Assembly (NCBI RefSeq): GCF_001280015.1
Contig: NZ_LGDV01000195.1
Coordinates: 1-64,000, forward strand
DNA: 64,000 nt
DNA from: Streptomyces sp. MMG1121
Lineage (GTDB): Bacteria > Actinomycetota > Actinomycetes > Streptomycetales > Streptomycetaceae
Reading direction: 5' to 3'
Under the pieces are notes generated by a model. That model made no database searches. It was not told the origin of the DNA and was given only the letters and a program-made list of their open reading frames with translations. A program made the position numbers and the translations under genes. Below are positions 26,052 to 34,854 of this stretch, in pieces (position 1 is the stretch's first letter; each line of letters starts with the position of its first letter).

Positions 26052-26846
26052 GTGAACGACGGCGACGGGACCCTCGAGGCCAAGGGCCAGGGGAGGCAGT
26101 TCGGGCCGCTCGGCACGGCCTTGGTGATCATTCCGACCTACAACGAGGCGGAGAACATCAAGACCATCGTCGGCCGGGTGCGCAAGGCCGTCCCCGAGGC
26201 GCACGTACTGATCGCGGACGACAACAGCCCTGATGGCACGGGCAAGCTCGCCGACGAACTGGCCGCCTCCGACGATCACGTCCAGGTCATGCACCGCAAG
26301 GGCAAGGAAGGCCTCGGCGCCGCCTACCTCGCGGGCTTCCGCTGGGGCATGGAGCACGACTACGGCGTGCTGATCGAGATGGACGCCGACGGCTCCCACC
26401 AGCCCGAGGAACTGCCCCGGCTGCTCACCGCCCTCAAGAGCGCCGACCTGGTGCTCGGCTCCCGCTGGGTGCCCGGCGGCCGGGTGGTCAACTGGCCCAA
26501 GTCCCGCGAGTTCATCTCCCGTGGCGGCAGCCTCTACTCCCGCATTGCCCTCGACCTGCCGCTGCGCGACATCACCGGCGGCTACCGGGCCTTCCGGCGC
26601 GAGACGCTCGAAGGTCTGGGCCTGGGCGAGGTCGCCTCGCAGGGCTACTGCTTCCAGGTCGACCTGGCCCGCCGTGCGGTCAAGGCCGGTTTCCACGTCG
26701 TCGAGGTGCCGATCACGTTCGTCGAGCGCGAACTCGGCGACTCGAAGATGAGCAAGAACATCCTCGTCGAGGCGCTGTGGCGGGTCACCGCCTGGGGTGC
26801 CGGGGACCGCATCGCCAAGCTGAAGGGCAAGGGCAAGCCGGCCTGA
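26052..26846 (+). CDS. ppm1: Polyprenol monophosphomannose synthase (Ppm1)
   Basis: A 264-aa GT2 enzyme transferring mannose from GDP-mannose to polyprenyl phosphate, the donor for protein O-mannosylation and other extracytoplasmic glycans. Motifs are VIIPTYNEAENI (about 24-35), ADDNSPDGTG, EMDADGSHQPE (the DxD-type metal site), GSRWVPGG and ITGGYRAFRRE. It is the catalytic domain only, without the fused acyltransferase of mycobacterial Ppm1. GTG 26052 has AAGGGG upstream. The gene order ppm1-fxsA-rbpA is the streptomycete one, in which ppm1 is needed for phiC31 infection. Confidence 0.93.
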   Translation: MNDGDGTLEAKGQGRQFGPLGTALVIIPTYNEAENIKTIVGRVRKAVPEAHVLIADDNSPDGTGKLADELAASDDHVQVMHRKGKEGLGAAYLAGFRWGMEHDYGVLIEMDADGSHQPEELPRLLTALKSADLVLGSRWVPGGRVVNWPKSREFISRGGSLYSRIALDLPLRDITGGYRAFRRETLEGLGLGEVASQGYCFQVDLARRAVKAGFHVVEVPITFVERELGDSKMSKNILVEALWRVTAWGAGDRIAKLKGKGKPA

Positions 26847-26862
26847 CGGCAGGCACAGGCCG
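26839..26862 (+). terminator. Weak hairpin at the end of ppm1
   Basis: CGGCCTG (26839-26845) with CAGGCCG (26856-26862), a 7-bp stem that includes the ppm1 stop codon. Confidence 0.3.
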
Positions 26863-26915
26863 CGGCTGATCAACCCCTTATCCCGTGCTGAGCCGGCGCC
26901 AGGCACACTGGGAGT

Positions 26916-27467
26916 ATGACGACTGGCGCTCCGACCTCTCCGTACACGACCCGGCCCCGGCGGTCCAGGCTGCGCAGGTATCTGCCGCTGGGGATCGCCG
27001 CGTGGCTGGTGCTGGAGATCTGGCTGCTGACCCTGGTCGCGGGCGCGGCCGGCGGTCTCACCGTGTTCCTGCTGCTCGTCGCGGGCTTCGTCGCCGGTTC
27101 CGTGGTCATCAAGCGGGCCGGCCGCCGCGCCTTCCAGAGCCTCAACGAGGCCCTTCAGCAGGGCGGCTCCCCGGAGCGCGGTGGTGGCAACGGCCTGATG
27201 ATGCTCGGCGGCCTGCTGCTGATGATCCCCGGCATGGTGTCCGACGTGGCGGGTCTCCTGCTGCTCCTGCCCCCGGTCCAGAAGGCCGTGAGCCGCTTCG
27301 CGGAGAACGCCCTGGAGAAGCGGTTGCGCACGGCGACCCCGGGCAGCCTGGGCGACGCCTTCCAGCAGGCCCGTATGCACCGCCCCGACGGCAAGGTCGT
27401 GCAGGGCGAGGTCATCCGCGAGGACCGGCCCGAGCCGGGCGGGCAGTATCCGCCGCTGACGCGCTGA
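26916..27467 (+). CDS. fxsA: FxsA-family membrane protein
   Basis: A 183-aa protein with three or four hydrophobic helices (about 22-65 and 88-112) and the FxsA signature GGLLLMIPGMVSDVAGLLLLLPPVQKAV. The E. coli homologue affects phage exclusion when overproduced. The cellular role in actinobacteria is unknown. The C-terminal tail (130-183) is charged and soluble. GGGAGT precedes ATG 26916. It is convergent with rbpA and ends at a strong shared terminator. Confidence 0.93.
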   Translation: MTTGAPTSPYTTRPRRSRLRRYLPLGIAAWLVLEIWLLTLVAGAAGGLTVFLLLVAGFVAGSVVIKRAGRRAFQSLNEALQQGGSPERGGGNGLMMLGGLLLMIPGMVSDVAGLLLLLPPVQKAVSRFAENALEKRLRTATPGSLGDAFQQARMHRPDGKVVQGEVIREDRPEPGGQYPPLTR

Positions 27468-27490
27468 GCGCCTCCCGAACCCGTACAAAA

Positions 27491-27531
27491 CCGCGGGCGC
27501 CGTACGTGGGATTCACGTACGGCGCCCGCGG
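27491..27531. terminator. Strong convergent terminator between fxsA and rbpA
   Basis: An 18-bp perfect stem (arms 27491-27508 and 27514-27531, starting CCGCGGGCGCC) with a 5-nt loop. It is symmetrical and serves both genes. Confidence 0.92.
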
Positions 27532-27548
27532 TGTACTCGTATGCGGTG

Positions 27549-27923
27549 CTATGCGGACTTACGGCTGTCCCGAGGGTGAACCGCGATGTTCATCGCCCCC
27601 GAGCGCAGAACCGCCAGGCGCTCCTCGAGGACCTCTTCGAGTTCCTCACGGGTGCGCCGCTCCATCAGCATGTCCCAGTGGGTACGCGCGGGCTTGGCCT
27701 TCTTCTCTTCAGGGCCGTCGCCGTCCACGAGGAGTGCCTGGGCCCCGCAGACCTTGCACTCCCACTCCGGCGGAATCTCCGCCTCGACCGAGAAGGGCAT
27801 CTCGAAGCGATGCCCCTTCTCACATGCGTACTCCACGGCCTGGCGCGGGGCCAGGTCGATACCGCGGTCCGTCTCGTAGCTGGTCACCACGAGGCGCGTA
27901 CCGCGAAGAGCTCGCTCACTCAT
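27549..27923 (-). CDS. rbpA: RNA polymerase-binding protein RbpA
   Basis: A 124-aa actinobacterial transcription factor that binds RNA polymerase with the principal sigma factor, stabilises open complexes and raises basal rifampicin tolerance. The N-terminal tail is followed by the core domain (27-72) with C34, H38, C56 and C59 (YACEKGHRF...WECKVCGAQ). The sigma-interaction domain at about 76-113 includes RTHWDMLMERRTREELEE. ATG 27923 is the usual start. A sigma-R promoter lies about 60 nt upstream, so it is induced by thiol-oxidative stress. Confidence 0.98.
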   Translation of the reverse strand: MSERALRGTRLVVTSYETDRGIDLAPRQAVEYACEKGHRFEMPFSVEAEIPPEWECKVCGAQALLVDGDGPEEKKAKPARTHWDMLMERRTREELEEVLEERLAVLRSGAMNIAVHPRDSRKSA

Positions 27924-27983
27924 GAATCGTGCCTCCCGGGCTTGTCGCCCACAGGACAGGTGTCGCTGTCGTCGTCATCCGGT

Positions 27984-28011
27984 CAACGTCCGGTCGGCGG
28001 TAAAGATTCCC
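27984..28011 (-). promoter_or_regulatory. Sigma-R promoter of rbpA
   Basis: On the minus strand GGGAAT (28006-28011), an 18-nt spacer and GTTG (27984-27987) match the SigR consensus GGGAAT-N18/19-GTT exactly. The transcript would start about 50 nt before the rbpA ATG. SigR control of rbpA is known in S. coelicolor. Confidence 0.9.
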
Positions 28012-28201
28012 GTTCCGAGTCCCGTTCCGGGTCATGCGTCGCCGTCGTAGCCGCCCCTTGTTGTACCCACCAGCGCCCGGTTTGTCACATCTACTAGCAG
28101 ATGTCACCCGGCGTTTCTGCATCTTTGACGCGCAGTAACGGTACGCCTGGCAGGCCAAACGCGTACACTACCGCCCTTTCGTGCTGAGCGCTAAATCCGC
28201 G

Positions 28202-29548
28202 CTAGATCTTCCCCGGAACGGGGTTGCCCGCCTCGCCGATCGCGCGCCGTACCGGGACCCGGGCGAGCAGGGCGAAACCGATGACGAAGAAGGCCACCAG
28301 TGAGATGATCGCGGAGCGGTAGCTTCCGGTCAGCTGGTAGGTCACGCCGAACAGCAGCGGCCCGAGCCAGCTCATCCCGCGGTCGCTCATCTCGTACGCC
28401 GAGAAGTACTCGGCCTCCTTGCCGGGCGGCACGAGATGGGAGAACAGCGACCGGGACAGTGCCTGGCTGCCGCCGAGGACCAGACCGATCCCGGACGCCA
28501 GCACGAAGAACCACACCGGCGCCTTCGCGGGCAGGAAGTAGCCGGCCGCCAGCGTGAGCGTCCAGGCCACCAGCGAGCCCAGGATCGTCCGCTGCGCGCC
28601 GTGGGTCCGCGCCAGCCGTCCCATCGCCAGCGCCCCGGCCACCGCCAGCACCTGCACCAGCAGCACGGCCACGATAAGCGTCGACTGCCCGAGCCCCAGC
28701 TCCTGGGAGCCGTACACCGAGGCCTGGGAGATCACCGTCTGGATGCCGTCGTTGTAGACGAGGTACGCGAGCAGGAACGCCAGCGTCAGCGGATACCGGC
28801 GCATGTCCCTGAACGTCGCCGTGAACTGCCGCAGCCCGGGGGTGGTGGCGCGCTCCACGCGCGTGTGCCGGTCGCGCAGCCGGCGCAGCGGTACGAGCGT
28901 GAACGCGCCCCACCACAGACCCGCCGAGGCCAGGCAGATGCGCACGGCCGCCGACTCGGTCAGGCCGAAGGAGTCGTGCGCGGTGTACAGCACCAGGTTG
29001 GCCACGAGGACCGTGGAGCCCGCCGCGTAGCCGAAGGCCCAGCCCCGCGAGGAGATCGCGTCACGCTCCTCGGGCGGGGCGATCTGCGGCAGGTAGGAGT
29101 TGTAGAGCATCATCCCGACGGCCTGCGCCGCGTTGGCCACGACGAGGAGCACCCCGCCGAGCAGATACCGGTCACCGTCGAGGAAGAACATGCCCGTCGT
29201 CGCGGCAGCACCTGTGTAGGCCGCCGCCGCGAGCAGTGGTTTCTTGCGACCGGTGCGGTCGGCCGCGCTGCCCACGAGCGGCATCAGCACGACGGCGAGG
29301 ATCACCGAGAGGGACACCGAGTAGGCGAAGAACGAGCCCGCGCGGACCGGTACGCCCAGCGGATGCACATAGCCGTCGGCGTCCGCGGCCCGCTCGGCGA
29401 CCGCGGTGAGATAGGGCCCCAGGAAGACCGTCAGGACGCTGGTCGAATAGACCGAACAGGCCCAGTCGTAGACGTACCAGCCGCGCTGCTCGCGTCGCAG
29501 GGCGCCGGTCTCGTCCGCCGCCCCCGTGCGCACGGTGTCGATTCCCAC
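28202..29548 (-). CDS. UMF1/Atg22-type MFS transporter
   Basis: A 448-aa transporter with about 12 helices. It opens with RREQRGWYVYDWACSVYSTSVLTVFLG, typical of the vacuole-effluxer Atg22-like UMF1 family, followed by the MFS loop GSAADRTGRKK. The substrate is unknown, possibly amino acids as for Atg22. GTG 29548 with GAGGG upstream is preferred; a GTG five codons later is possible, and earlier open sequence is not membrane-like. The gene follows the GDPD gene with a 56-nt gap on the same strand. Confidence 0.9.
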   Translation of the reverse strand: MGIDTVRTGAADETGALRREQRGWYVYDWACSVYSTSVLTVFLGPYLTAVAERAADADGYVHPLGVPVRAGSFFAYSVSLSVILAVVLMPLVGSAADRTGRKKPLLAAAAYTGAAATTGMFFLDGDRYLLGGVLLVVANAAQAVGMMLYNSYLPQIAPPEERDAISSRGWAFGYAAGSTVLVANLVLYTAHDSFGLTESAAVRICLASAGLWWGAFTLVPLRRLRDRHTRVERATTPGLRQFTATFRDMRRYPLTLAFLLAYLVYNDGIQTVISQASVYGSQELGLGQSTLIVAVLLVQVLAVAGALAMGRLARTHGAQRTILGSLVAWTLTLAAGYFLPAKAPVWFFVLASGIGLVLGGSQALSRSLFSHLVPPGKEAEYFSAYEMSDRGMSWLGPLLFGVTYQLTGSYRSAIISLVAFFVIGFALLARVPVRRAIGEAGNPVPGKI

Positions 29549-29604
29549 CCGTGCCCTCGCTTCCCCGTGCTCCTGCGAAGGCTCGGGCCCTGGCGGCCGG
29601 GTGG

Positions 29605-30381
29605 TCAGACCCAGACGCCGCGGTCCTCCATGACCTTGCGCAACGTGTCGATGTGATCGGTCATGATGCCATCGACGCCCAGGTCCAGGAGCCGGTGCAT
29701 GCGCTCCGGCTCGTTGATCGTCCACACGTGCACGTGCAGCCCGCGCGCGTGGGCGGCGCGGACGAAGCGTTCGTCGACCACCGGCACGCCGGACTGGGCC
29801 TCGGGCACCTGGGCGGCGACGGCGGAGCGGCGCACGGCGGCCGGCAGGCCCCATGAGCGCAGGCGCAGGCTGAGCACCCCGCGCGTGCCGAACGACGTGG
29901 CCAGGCGCGGCCCGGCCAGCCGCTGGGCGCGCAGCACGCGCGCCTCGGAGAAGGAGCCCACACAGACCCGGTGCCAGGCGTCCGTGCGCTCGATCAGGTC
30001 CAGCAGGGGCCGCAGAGCGGGCTCCGCCTTGACGTCGACGTTCCAGCGGACCTCGGGGAAGGTCTCCAGCAACTCCTCGAACAGCGGCACCGGTTCACGG
30101 CCCCCCACGCGCGCGTGCCGCACGTCCTCCCAGGGCAAATCCGCGATCCGGCCCGCCCCGTCGGTGACCCGGTCCAGGGTGGAGTCGTGGAAGGCGACGA
30201 GCCGGCCGTCGGCGGTCGCGTGCACGTCCGTCTCGATGTACCGGTAGCCCATCTCGACCGCGCGCCGGAACTGCACCACGGTGTTCTCGATCCCGTCTGC
30301 GGCCCCGCCCCGGTGGGCGAAGGCTATGGGGCCCGGGTGGTCGAGGTACGGGTGGCGGCGCGGCGGTGTCGTGAGGGTCAC
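29605..30381 (-). CDS. Glycerophosphodiester phosphodiesterase
   Basis: A 258-aa cytosolic GDPD that hydrolyses deacylated phospholipids to glycerol-3-phosphate and an alcohol. Catalytic motifs are AFAHRGGAADGIENT (HRG, EN), ETDVHATADGRLVAFHD (E, D, H and HD) and the late NVDVKAE. GTG 30381 overlaps the stop of the upstream YczE-like gene (GTGA), so it is translationally coupled. Confidence 0.93.
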   Translation of the reverse strand: MTLTTPPRRHPYLDHPGPIAFAHRGGAADGIENTVVQFRRAVEMGYRYIETDVHATADGRLVAFHDSTLDRVTDGAGRIADLPWEDVRHARVGGREPVPLFEELLETFPEVRWNVDVKAEPALRPLLDLIERTDAWHRVCVGSFSEARVLRAQRLAGPRLATSFGTRGVLSLRLRSWGLPAAVRRSAVAAQVPEAQSGVPVVDERFVRAAHARGLHVHVWTINEPERMHRLLDLGVDGIMTDHIDTLRKVMEDRGVWV

Positions 30382-31031
30382 GGACGCAGTATCACTCGTT
30401 CCGGTGTCGCTGCGGCAACGACCGTGCTTCGGGTCGATGCCGCAGGGACGGCGAACACCCGCAGGAAGAGCTGGGCCAGCGGGCCGATGGACGCCGCGTA
30501 CAGCACGGTGCCGATCCCGATGGTGCCTCCCAGGGCGAACCCGGTGGCCACCACCGCCACCTCGAGCAACGTCCGTATCAGCCGGACCGAACGGCCGGTG
30601 CGCCGGTGCAGCCCGGTCATCAGCCCGTCGCGCGGGCCGGGTCCGAAGCGCGCGGAGATGTACAGACCGGTCGCCGCGCCGTTCAGCACGATGCCCGCGA
30701 GCAGCAGCGGGACGCGTACGGCGAGGGAGTGCGCGTCCGGGACCAGCGCGAGGGTCCCGTCCAGCGCGAGGCCGACGGCGAAGACGTTGGAGACGGTGCC
30801 GAGGCCCGGGCGCTGGCGCAGTGGGATCCACAGCAGCAGCACCGCCGCGCCCACGATGATCGACACCACGCCGATGGTCAGCCCGGTCAGCTCCGCGAGC
30901 CCCTGGTGCAGCACGTTCCAGGGCTCCAGGCCCAGACCCGCCCGCACGAGCAGCGCGGAACTCGCGCCGTAGAGCGCGAGGCCGGCGTACAGCTGGATCA
31001 ACCGTCGTCCGAGACGGTCCGGAGTGGACAC
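30378..31031 (-). CDS. YczE/YitT-type membrane protein
   Basis: A 217-aa protein with five or six hydrophobic helices. Typical YczE features are GLGLEPWNVLHQGLAELTG, ARFGPGPRDGLMTGLHRRTG and GGTIGIGTVLYAASIGPLAQ. The function is unknown. GTG 31031 has AGGGGGG 7 nt upstream. It is divergent from a MocR regulator, an arrangement found repeatedly for yczE and its regulator yczR, so the regulator probably controls it. Confidence 0.88.
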   Translation of the reverse strand: MSTPDRLGRRLIQLYAGLALYGASSALLVRAGLGLEPWNVLHQGLAELTGLTIGVVSIIVGAAVLLLWIPLRQRPGLGTVSNVFAVGLALDGTLALVPDAHSLAVRVPLLLAGIVLNGAATGLYISARFGPGPRDGLMTGLHRRTGRSVRLIRTLLEVAVVATGFALGGTIGIGTVLYAASIGPLAQLFLRVFAVPAASTRSTVVAAATPERVILRP

Positions 31032-31067
31032 GGGATACCCCCCTGGGTGGTGGCGGTGGCCTGACAC

Positions 31068-31099
31068 ATGACACTCTGTGGCGTGGGATGGAGAGTCAT
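31068..31099. promoter_or_regulatory. Dyad in the yczE-mocR intergenic region
   Basis: ATGACACTCT (31068-31077) and AGAGTCAT (31092-31099) form an imperfect inverted repeat across the divergent promoters. It is a candidate operator for the MocR regulator. Confidence 0.4.
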
Positions 31100-31133
31100 C
31101 CATGGCCAATTCGGGGAAGGTGGACTGATTGTC

Positions 31134-32636
31134 ATGGCGCAGTGGACCTCTGCGATGGGTGCCGCGCAACTCGCCCGGCTGCTGAACTCCCAGCAGGACC
31201 GCCCGGCCGGCCCCGGCACCCGACGCCCGCCCGCCTACCGCGCCCTGGCCGACGGCGTCCGGCTGCTGGTGCTCGAAGGGCGCGTGCCGGTCGCCGCCCG
31301 CCTCCCCGCCGAGCGTGAACTCGCCCTCGCCCTGTCCGTGAGCCGCACCACCGTCGCGGCCGCGTACGAGGCGCTGCGCAGCGAGGGCTTCCTGGAGTCC
31401 CGGCGCGGCGCCGGCAGCTGGACGGCCGTACCGGCCGGGAACCCGATTCCGGCCCGCGGTCTCGAACCGCTGCCCCCGGAGGCGCTGGGCTCGGTGATCG
31501 ACCTGGGCTGTGCCTCGCTGCCGGCCCCCGAGCCCTGGCTCACCCGGGCCGTGCAGGGCGCCCTGGAGGAACTGCCGCCGTACGCCCACACACATGGCGA
31601 CTATCCGGCCGGGCTGCCCGCCCTGCGCGCGATGATCGCTGAGCGCTACACCGCGCGCGGGATCCCCACCATGCCCGAGCAGATCATGGTGACCACCGGC
31701 GCGATGGGCGCGATCGACGCGATCTGCCACCTGTTCGCGGGCCGCGGCGAGCGCATCGCCGTGGAGTCCCCGTCGTACGCCAACATCCTCCAGCTGATGC
31801 GTGAGGCCGGCGCCCGCCTGGTCCCCGTCGCGATGGCCGAGGGCCTCAGCGGCTGGGACATGGACCGCTGGCGCCAGGTGCTGCGCGAGGCCGCACCGCG
31901 CATCGCCTATGTGGTCGCCGACTTCCACAACCCCACCGGCGCGCTCGCCGACGACGACCAGCGGCGCCGGTTGGTGGACGCGGCACGCTCGGCCGGCACG
32001 GTGCTCGTCGCCGACGAGACGATGTCCGAACTGTGGCTGGACGACGACTTCGCGGGCATGCCGCGCCCGGTGTGCGGGTTCGACCCGGCCGGCTCCACGG
32101 TGATCACGGTCGGCTCGGCCAGCAAGGCGTTCTGGGCGGGCATGCGCATCGGCTGGGTGCGCGCGGCTCCGGACGTGATCCGCAGCCTGGTGGCCGCGCG
32201 CGCGTACGCAGACCTCGGCACCCCGGTGCTGGAACAACTGGCCGTCAACTGGCTCTTCAGCACCGGTGGTTGGGAGCAGGCGGTGCAGCTGCGCCGGGCC
32301 CAGGCCCGGGAGAACCGGGACGCGCTGGTGGCGGCGCTCCGCCGCTCACTGCCCAGCTGGGAGTTCGCGGTCCCGCAGGGCGGTCTGACCCTGTGGGTGC
32401 GCGCCGGCGGCCTCTCCGGATCCCGGCTCGCCGAAGCGGGCGAACGAACCGGCGTCCGCGTCCCCTCGGGCCCCCGCTTCGGCGTGGACGGCGCCTTCGA
32501 GGGCTATGTGCGGCTGCCGTTCACCGTGGGGGGAGCGGTGGCGGAGGAGGCGGCGGTCCGGCTGGCCGCGGCGGCCCGGCTGGTGGAGACGGGGGCGACG
32601 GGAGGCGCGGAGGCACCGCGGACGTTTGTGGCGTAG
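31134..32636 (+). CDS. MocR-type (GntR-aminotransferase) regulator, YczR-like
   Basis: A 500-aa fusion. The N-terminal winged HTH (about 40-105) contains RLPAERELALALSVSRTTV. The C-terminal fold-type I aminotransferase-like domain (about 140-480) has the PLP lysine in VGSASKAFWAGMRIGW and the ADFHNPTG motif. Such regulators bind PLP and usually control a divergent gene, here the yczE-like membrane gene. I use ATG 31134 with GGAAGGTGG upstream; the longer frame runs into the putative operator. Confidence 0.9.
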   Translation: MAQWTSAMGAAQLARLLNSQQDRPAGPGTRRPPAYRALADGVRLLVLEGRVPVAARLPAERELALALSVSRTTVAAAYEALRSEGFLESRRGAGSWTAVPAGNPIPARGLEPLPPEALGSVIDLGCASLPAPEPWLTRAVQGALEELPPYAHTHGDYPAGLPALRAMIAERYTARGIPTMPEQIMVTTGAMGAIDAICHLFAGRGERIAVESPSYANILQLMREAGARLVPVAMAEGLSGWDMDRWRQVLREAAPRIAYVVADFHNPTGALADDDQRRRLVDAARSAGTVLVADETMSELWLDDDFAGMPRPVCGFDPAGSTVITVGSASKAFWAGMRIGWVRAAPDVIRSLVAARAYADLGTPVLEQLAVNWLFSTGGWEQAVQLRRAQARENRDALVAALRRSLPSWEFAVPQGGLTLWVRAGGLSGSRLAEAGERTGVRVPSGPRFGVDGAFEGYVRLPFTVGGAVAEEAAVRLAAAARLVETGATGGAEAPRTFVA

Positions 32637-32676
32637 ACCGAAGGCGCGCCCGTACGGGGTGCTGAGCACCGGTGCC

Positions 32677-34284
32677 TCACGAGGTCTCCACCCGCACCGC
32701 CTCCGCACTCACCGTCGGCTTCGTCAGATCCGTCGGCTCCGGAGGTTGCGCCGTCACGGCGATGGCCCGTGGCGGCAGCAGGTCCAGCACCGCCGCCCGG
32801 TCGGCATCGCTCGTGGCGTCGTCGTACGGATCCGGCGTGCGCGGCACCTGAAGGCGGTGCACCGGGCCGGAGCCCAGCCGGGCGTACCCGCGCCCCGGCG
32901 GCACCTGCCCCAGGGGCGTCGTGTGCGGCGGCACTCCCAGCACCGCCTCCACCTGCCGGGACGCGGCGGTCCCGAGCACCACACGCGCGCGTGTGTGCTG
33001 CCGGACCGCGTCGCTCAGCGCCTCCGCGGCCTCGAACTGCTCGGCCACGACGACGGTCACGTTCGCCGCGCGGCCGTGCCGCAGCGGCACCTGGAGGAGC
33101 GCCTGCGGGTCCTCGCGGCCCTCCGAGGCCGCGAGGTGCGTGAAGACGGACGGGCGGTCCAGCAGGATCCACAGGGGCCGCCGGGTGTCCGCCGGTGGCG
33201 GGTCGCCCGCCTGCCGGGCCAGATTGATGGCGATGAGCCGCCGCTCGGTCTCCTGCGTGGCCCACTCCAGACTCGCCAGCGCCCCGGGGAGGGCGCACTC
33301 GACGGCCAGGACGCCGTCCCGGCCGGTCAGGCACGCGTACTCGCCGGTGCCGCCGCCGTCGACGATCACGACGTCCCCGTGCCGCAGGGCCTGCACGGCG
33401 ACGGTGCGCAGCAGGGTCGACACGCCGCTGCCGGGGTGGCCCATGGCCAGCAGGTGCGGCTCGGTGGAGCGGACGCCGGTGCGCCAGACGACCGGCGGGA
33501 CGTCGATCTGTTCCTCTCCGTAGGACAGGGGAAGCGTGCGCTGGACCTCGCCCGGATCGGTGAAGCCGAGCACGGTCTCGCCCGGCGTGGTGACGAAGTG
33601 CTGGGCGGCGATGTCGGTGGGCAGCGGGGCGAGGGCGGTGACGGTGAGCCGGTTGGCCTCCTCGTCCCATGCGAAGCGGTACTCGCGGCCCCGGCCGGCC
33701 TTCGCGGTGAGCAACTGCTCGATCCGCGCGCGGGCCTCGGGCTCGCCGTCCGGGAAGTAGGCGGGGTAGCGGATCACGAGATGACCCACACGTCCGCCGT
33801 CGTCGAACTCGCAGTCCGCGAAGGCCTTCTCCCACTCCCCGTCGTACGCGTACAGCGGTGCCGGGTCCTCGGGGCTCGAGAAGTAGGGCACCAGTGCCTC
33901 GTAGAGGGACTGGAGCCGTTCGACCTGGGCCTCGTCCGGCCCCTCGGGGGCCGGCGGGGTGCGCTCGCGGCCGTGCCAGGCCGCCGTCGCCATCACGGTG
34001 ATGACGGCGAGCAGCGGTCCGAACGGCACCAGCGCGACGACCATGACCACGGAGGCCACCAGGAACAGCAGTGGCCCACGCCTGTCCTTGGGGGTGTCCG
34101 CCCACTTGCGCCGCCCGGCCGAGGCCAGCCGGCGCAGCCCCCGGGTGACGGTGATCAGCGGGTGGAGGACGTCGGTGGCGCTGTCGGCCGCCGTCCGGGC
34201 CAGCTCCCGGCTCCGGGCGATCTGCGTCCGGGCGATCTGGGCGCTGTCCTTGCTCAGAATGCGGGGGAGAGGGCGCCGGGCCAC
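32677..34284 (-). CDS. sffA: SffA: SpoIIIE/FtsK-like sporulation-septum protein
   Basis: A 535-aa protein. A basic N-terminus is followed by one or two membrane helices (about 71-102) and a RecA-like FtsK/SpoIIIE domain (about 255-500). It lies just downstream of smeA in the order known for the S. coelicolor smeA-sffA operon, in which SmeA recruits SffA to sporulation septa for late chromosome segregation. The P-loop is GHPGSGVST (282-290), with Val288 where the catalytic Lys should be. The Walker B strand is LWILLDRPS (D376 then Arg instead of Glu). ATP hydrolysis may therefore be weak or absent. GTG 34284 is preceded by AGGAG. Confidence 0.9.
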   Translation of the reverse strand: MARRPLPRILSKDSAQIARTQIARSRELARTAADSATDVLHPLITVTRGLRRLASAGRRKWADTPKDRRGPLLFLVASVVMVVALVPFGPLLAVITVMATAAWHGRERTPPAPEGPDEAQVERLQSLYEALVPYFSSPEDPAPLYAYDGEWEKAFADCEFDDGGRVGHLVIRYPAYFPDGEPEARARIEQLLTAKAGRGREYRFAWDEEANRLTVTALAPLPTDIAAQHFVTTPGETVLGFTDPGEVQRTLPLSYGEEQIDVPPVVWRTGVRSTEPHLLAMGHPGSGVSTLLRTVAVQALRHGDVVIVDGGGTGEYACLTGRDGVLAVECALPGALASLEWATQETERRLIAINLARQAGDPPPADTRRPLWILLDRPSVFTHLAASEGREDPQALLQVPLRHGRAANVTVVVAEQFEAAEALSDAVRQHTRARVVLGTAASRQVEAVLGVPPHTTPLGQVPPGRGYARLGSGPVHRLQVPRTPDPYDDATSDADRAAVLDLLPPRAIAVTAQPPEPTDLTKPTVSAEAVRVETS

Positions 34285-34352
34285 TGCTGTCTCCTGTTGG
34301 TGTGTGCGTACGGGCGTGCGGGCGTGCGGGCGTGCGGACGGGACGGGCCGGG

Positions 34353-34547
34353 TCAGAACTTGATGCCGCCGAGCAGGCTCGCCAGGCTCTCGCCGCCGGC
34401 CTTGATGCTCGGGGCGATGCCCGTGCTGGCGAGGTAGAAGCCGAACAGGGCCGTCACCGTGGCGTGCGTGCCCTTGAGCCCGTCCTTGCGGAAGAACAGG
34501 AAAACGATGACGCCGAGAATCATGACGCCGGACATGGAGAGGATCAT
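34353..34547 (-). CDS. smeA: SmeA: small sporulation membrane protein
   Basis: A 64-aa protein with two hydrophobic segments (MSGVMILGVIVFLFF at 5-19 and about 27-45) joined by RKDGLKGTH. Size, sequence type and position before sffA match SmeA, which localises to sporulation septa and targets SffA. ATG 34547 has AGGAGGTC just upstream; a longer open frame to 34616 lacks a ribosome site. It is co-transcribed with sffA (68-nt gap) and expected to be sporulation-specific. Confidence 0.9.
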   Translation of the reverse strand: MILSMSGVMILGVIVFLFFRKDGLKGTHATVTALFGFYLASTGIAPSIKAGGESLASLLGGIKF

Positions 34548-34854
34548 TTGAGACCTCCTGGTGTCGAGGTGGGGACAGTCACCATGAGTTCTTCCAGGAT
34601 CACAGGATGTATCCATACGATTAAAGGTGCAATTGGGTTAAATCCGGCATATTTCCCCCGGTTGGCGGAACGGTTCAGCTCGTTGAGCAGGGTCGATGTC
34701 GCCCGATGGGGCTGAGGGGGATCTTTACCTCGGGCACATCGGGTCATGTGCCGCGCGAGCCAGTACGCTGTCGATTCACTCGTACGGCCGTGTTCCGCTC
34801 GCTGCCGTACGCTCCGTGCAGTCACCGAAGTTTCCAGGAGAGGCGGTCCCGTTG
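34548..34854. other. Divergent intergenic region between smeA and the ankyrin gene
   Basis: About 307 bp with noticeably lower G+C around 34610-34660. It should contain the sporulation promoter of smeA and the promoter of the ankyrin gene. I could not find a convincing WhiG-type pair. No small gene is supported. Confidence 0.45.
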
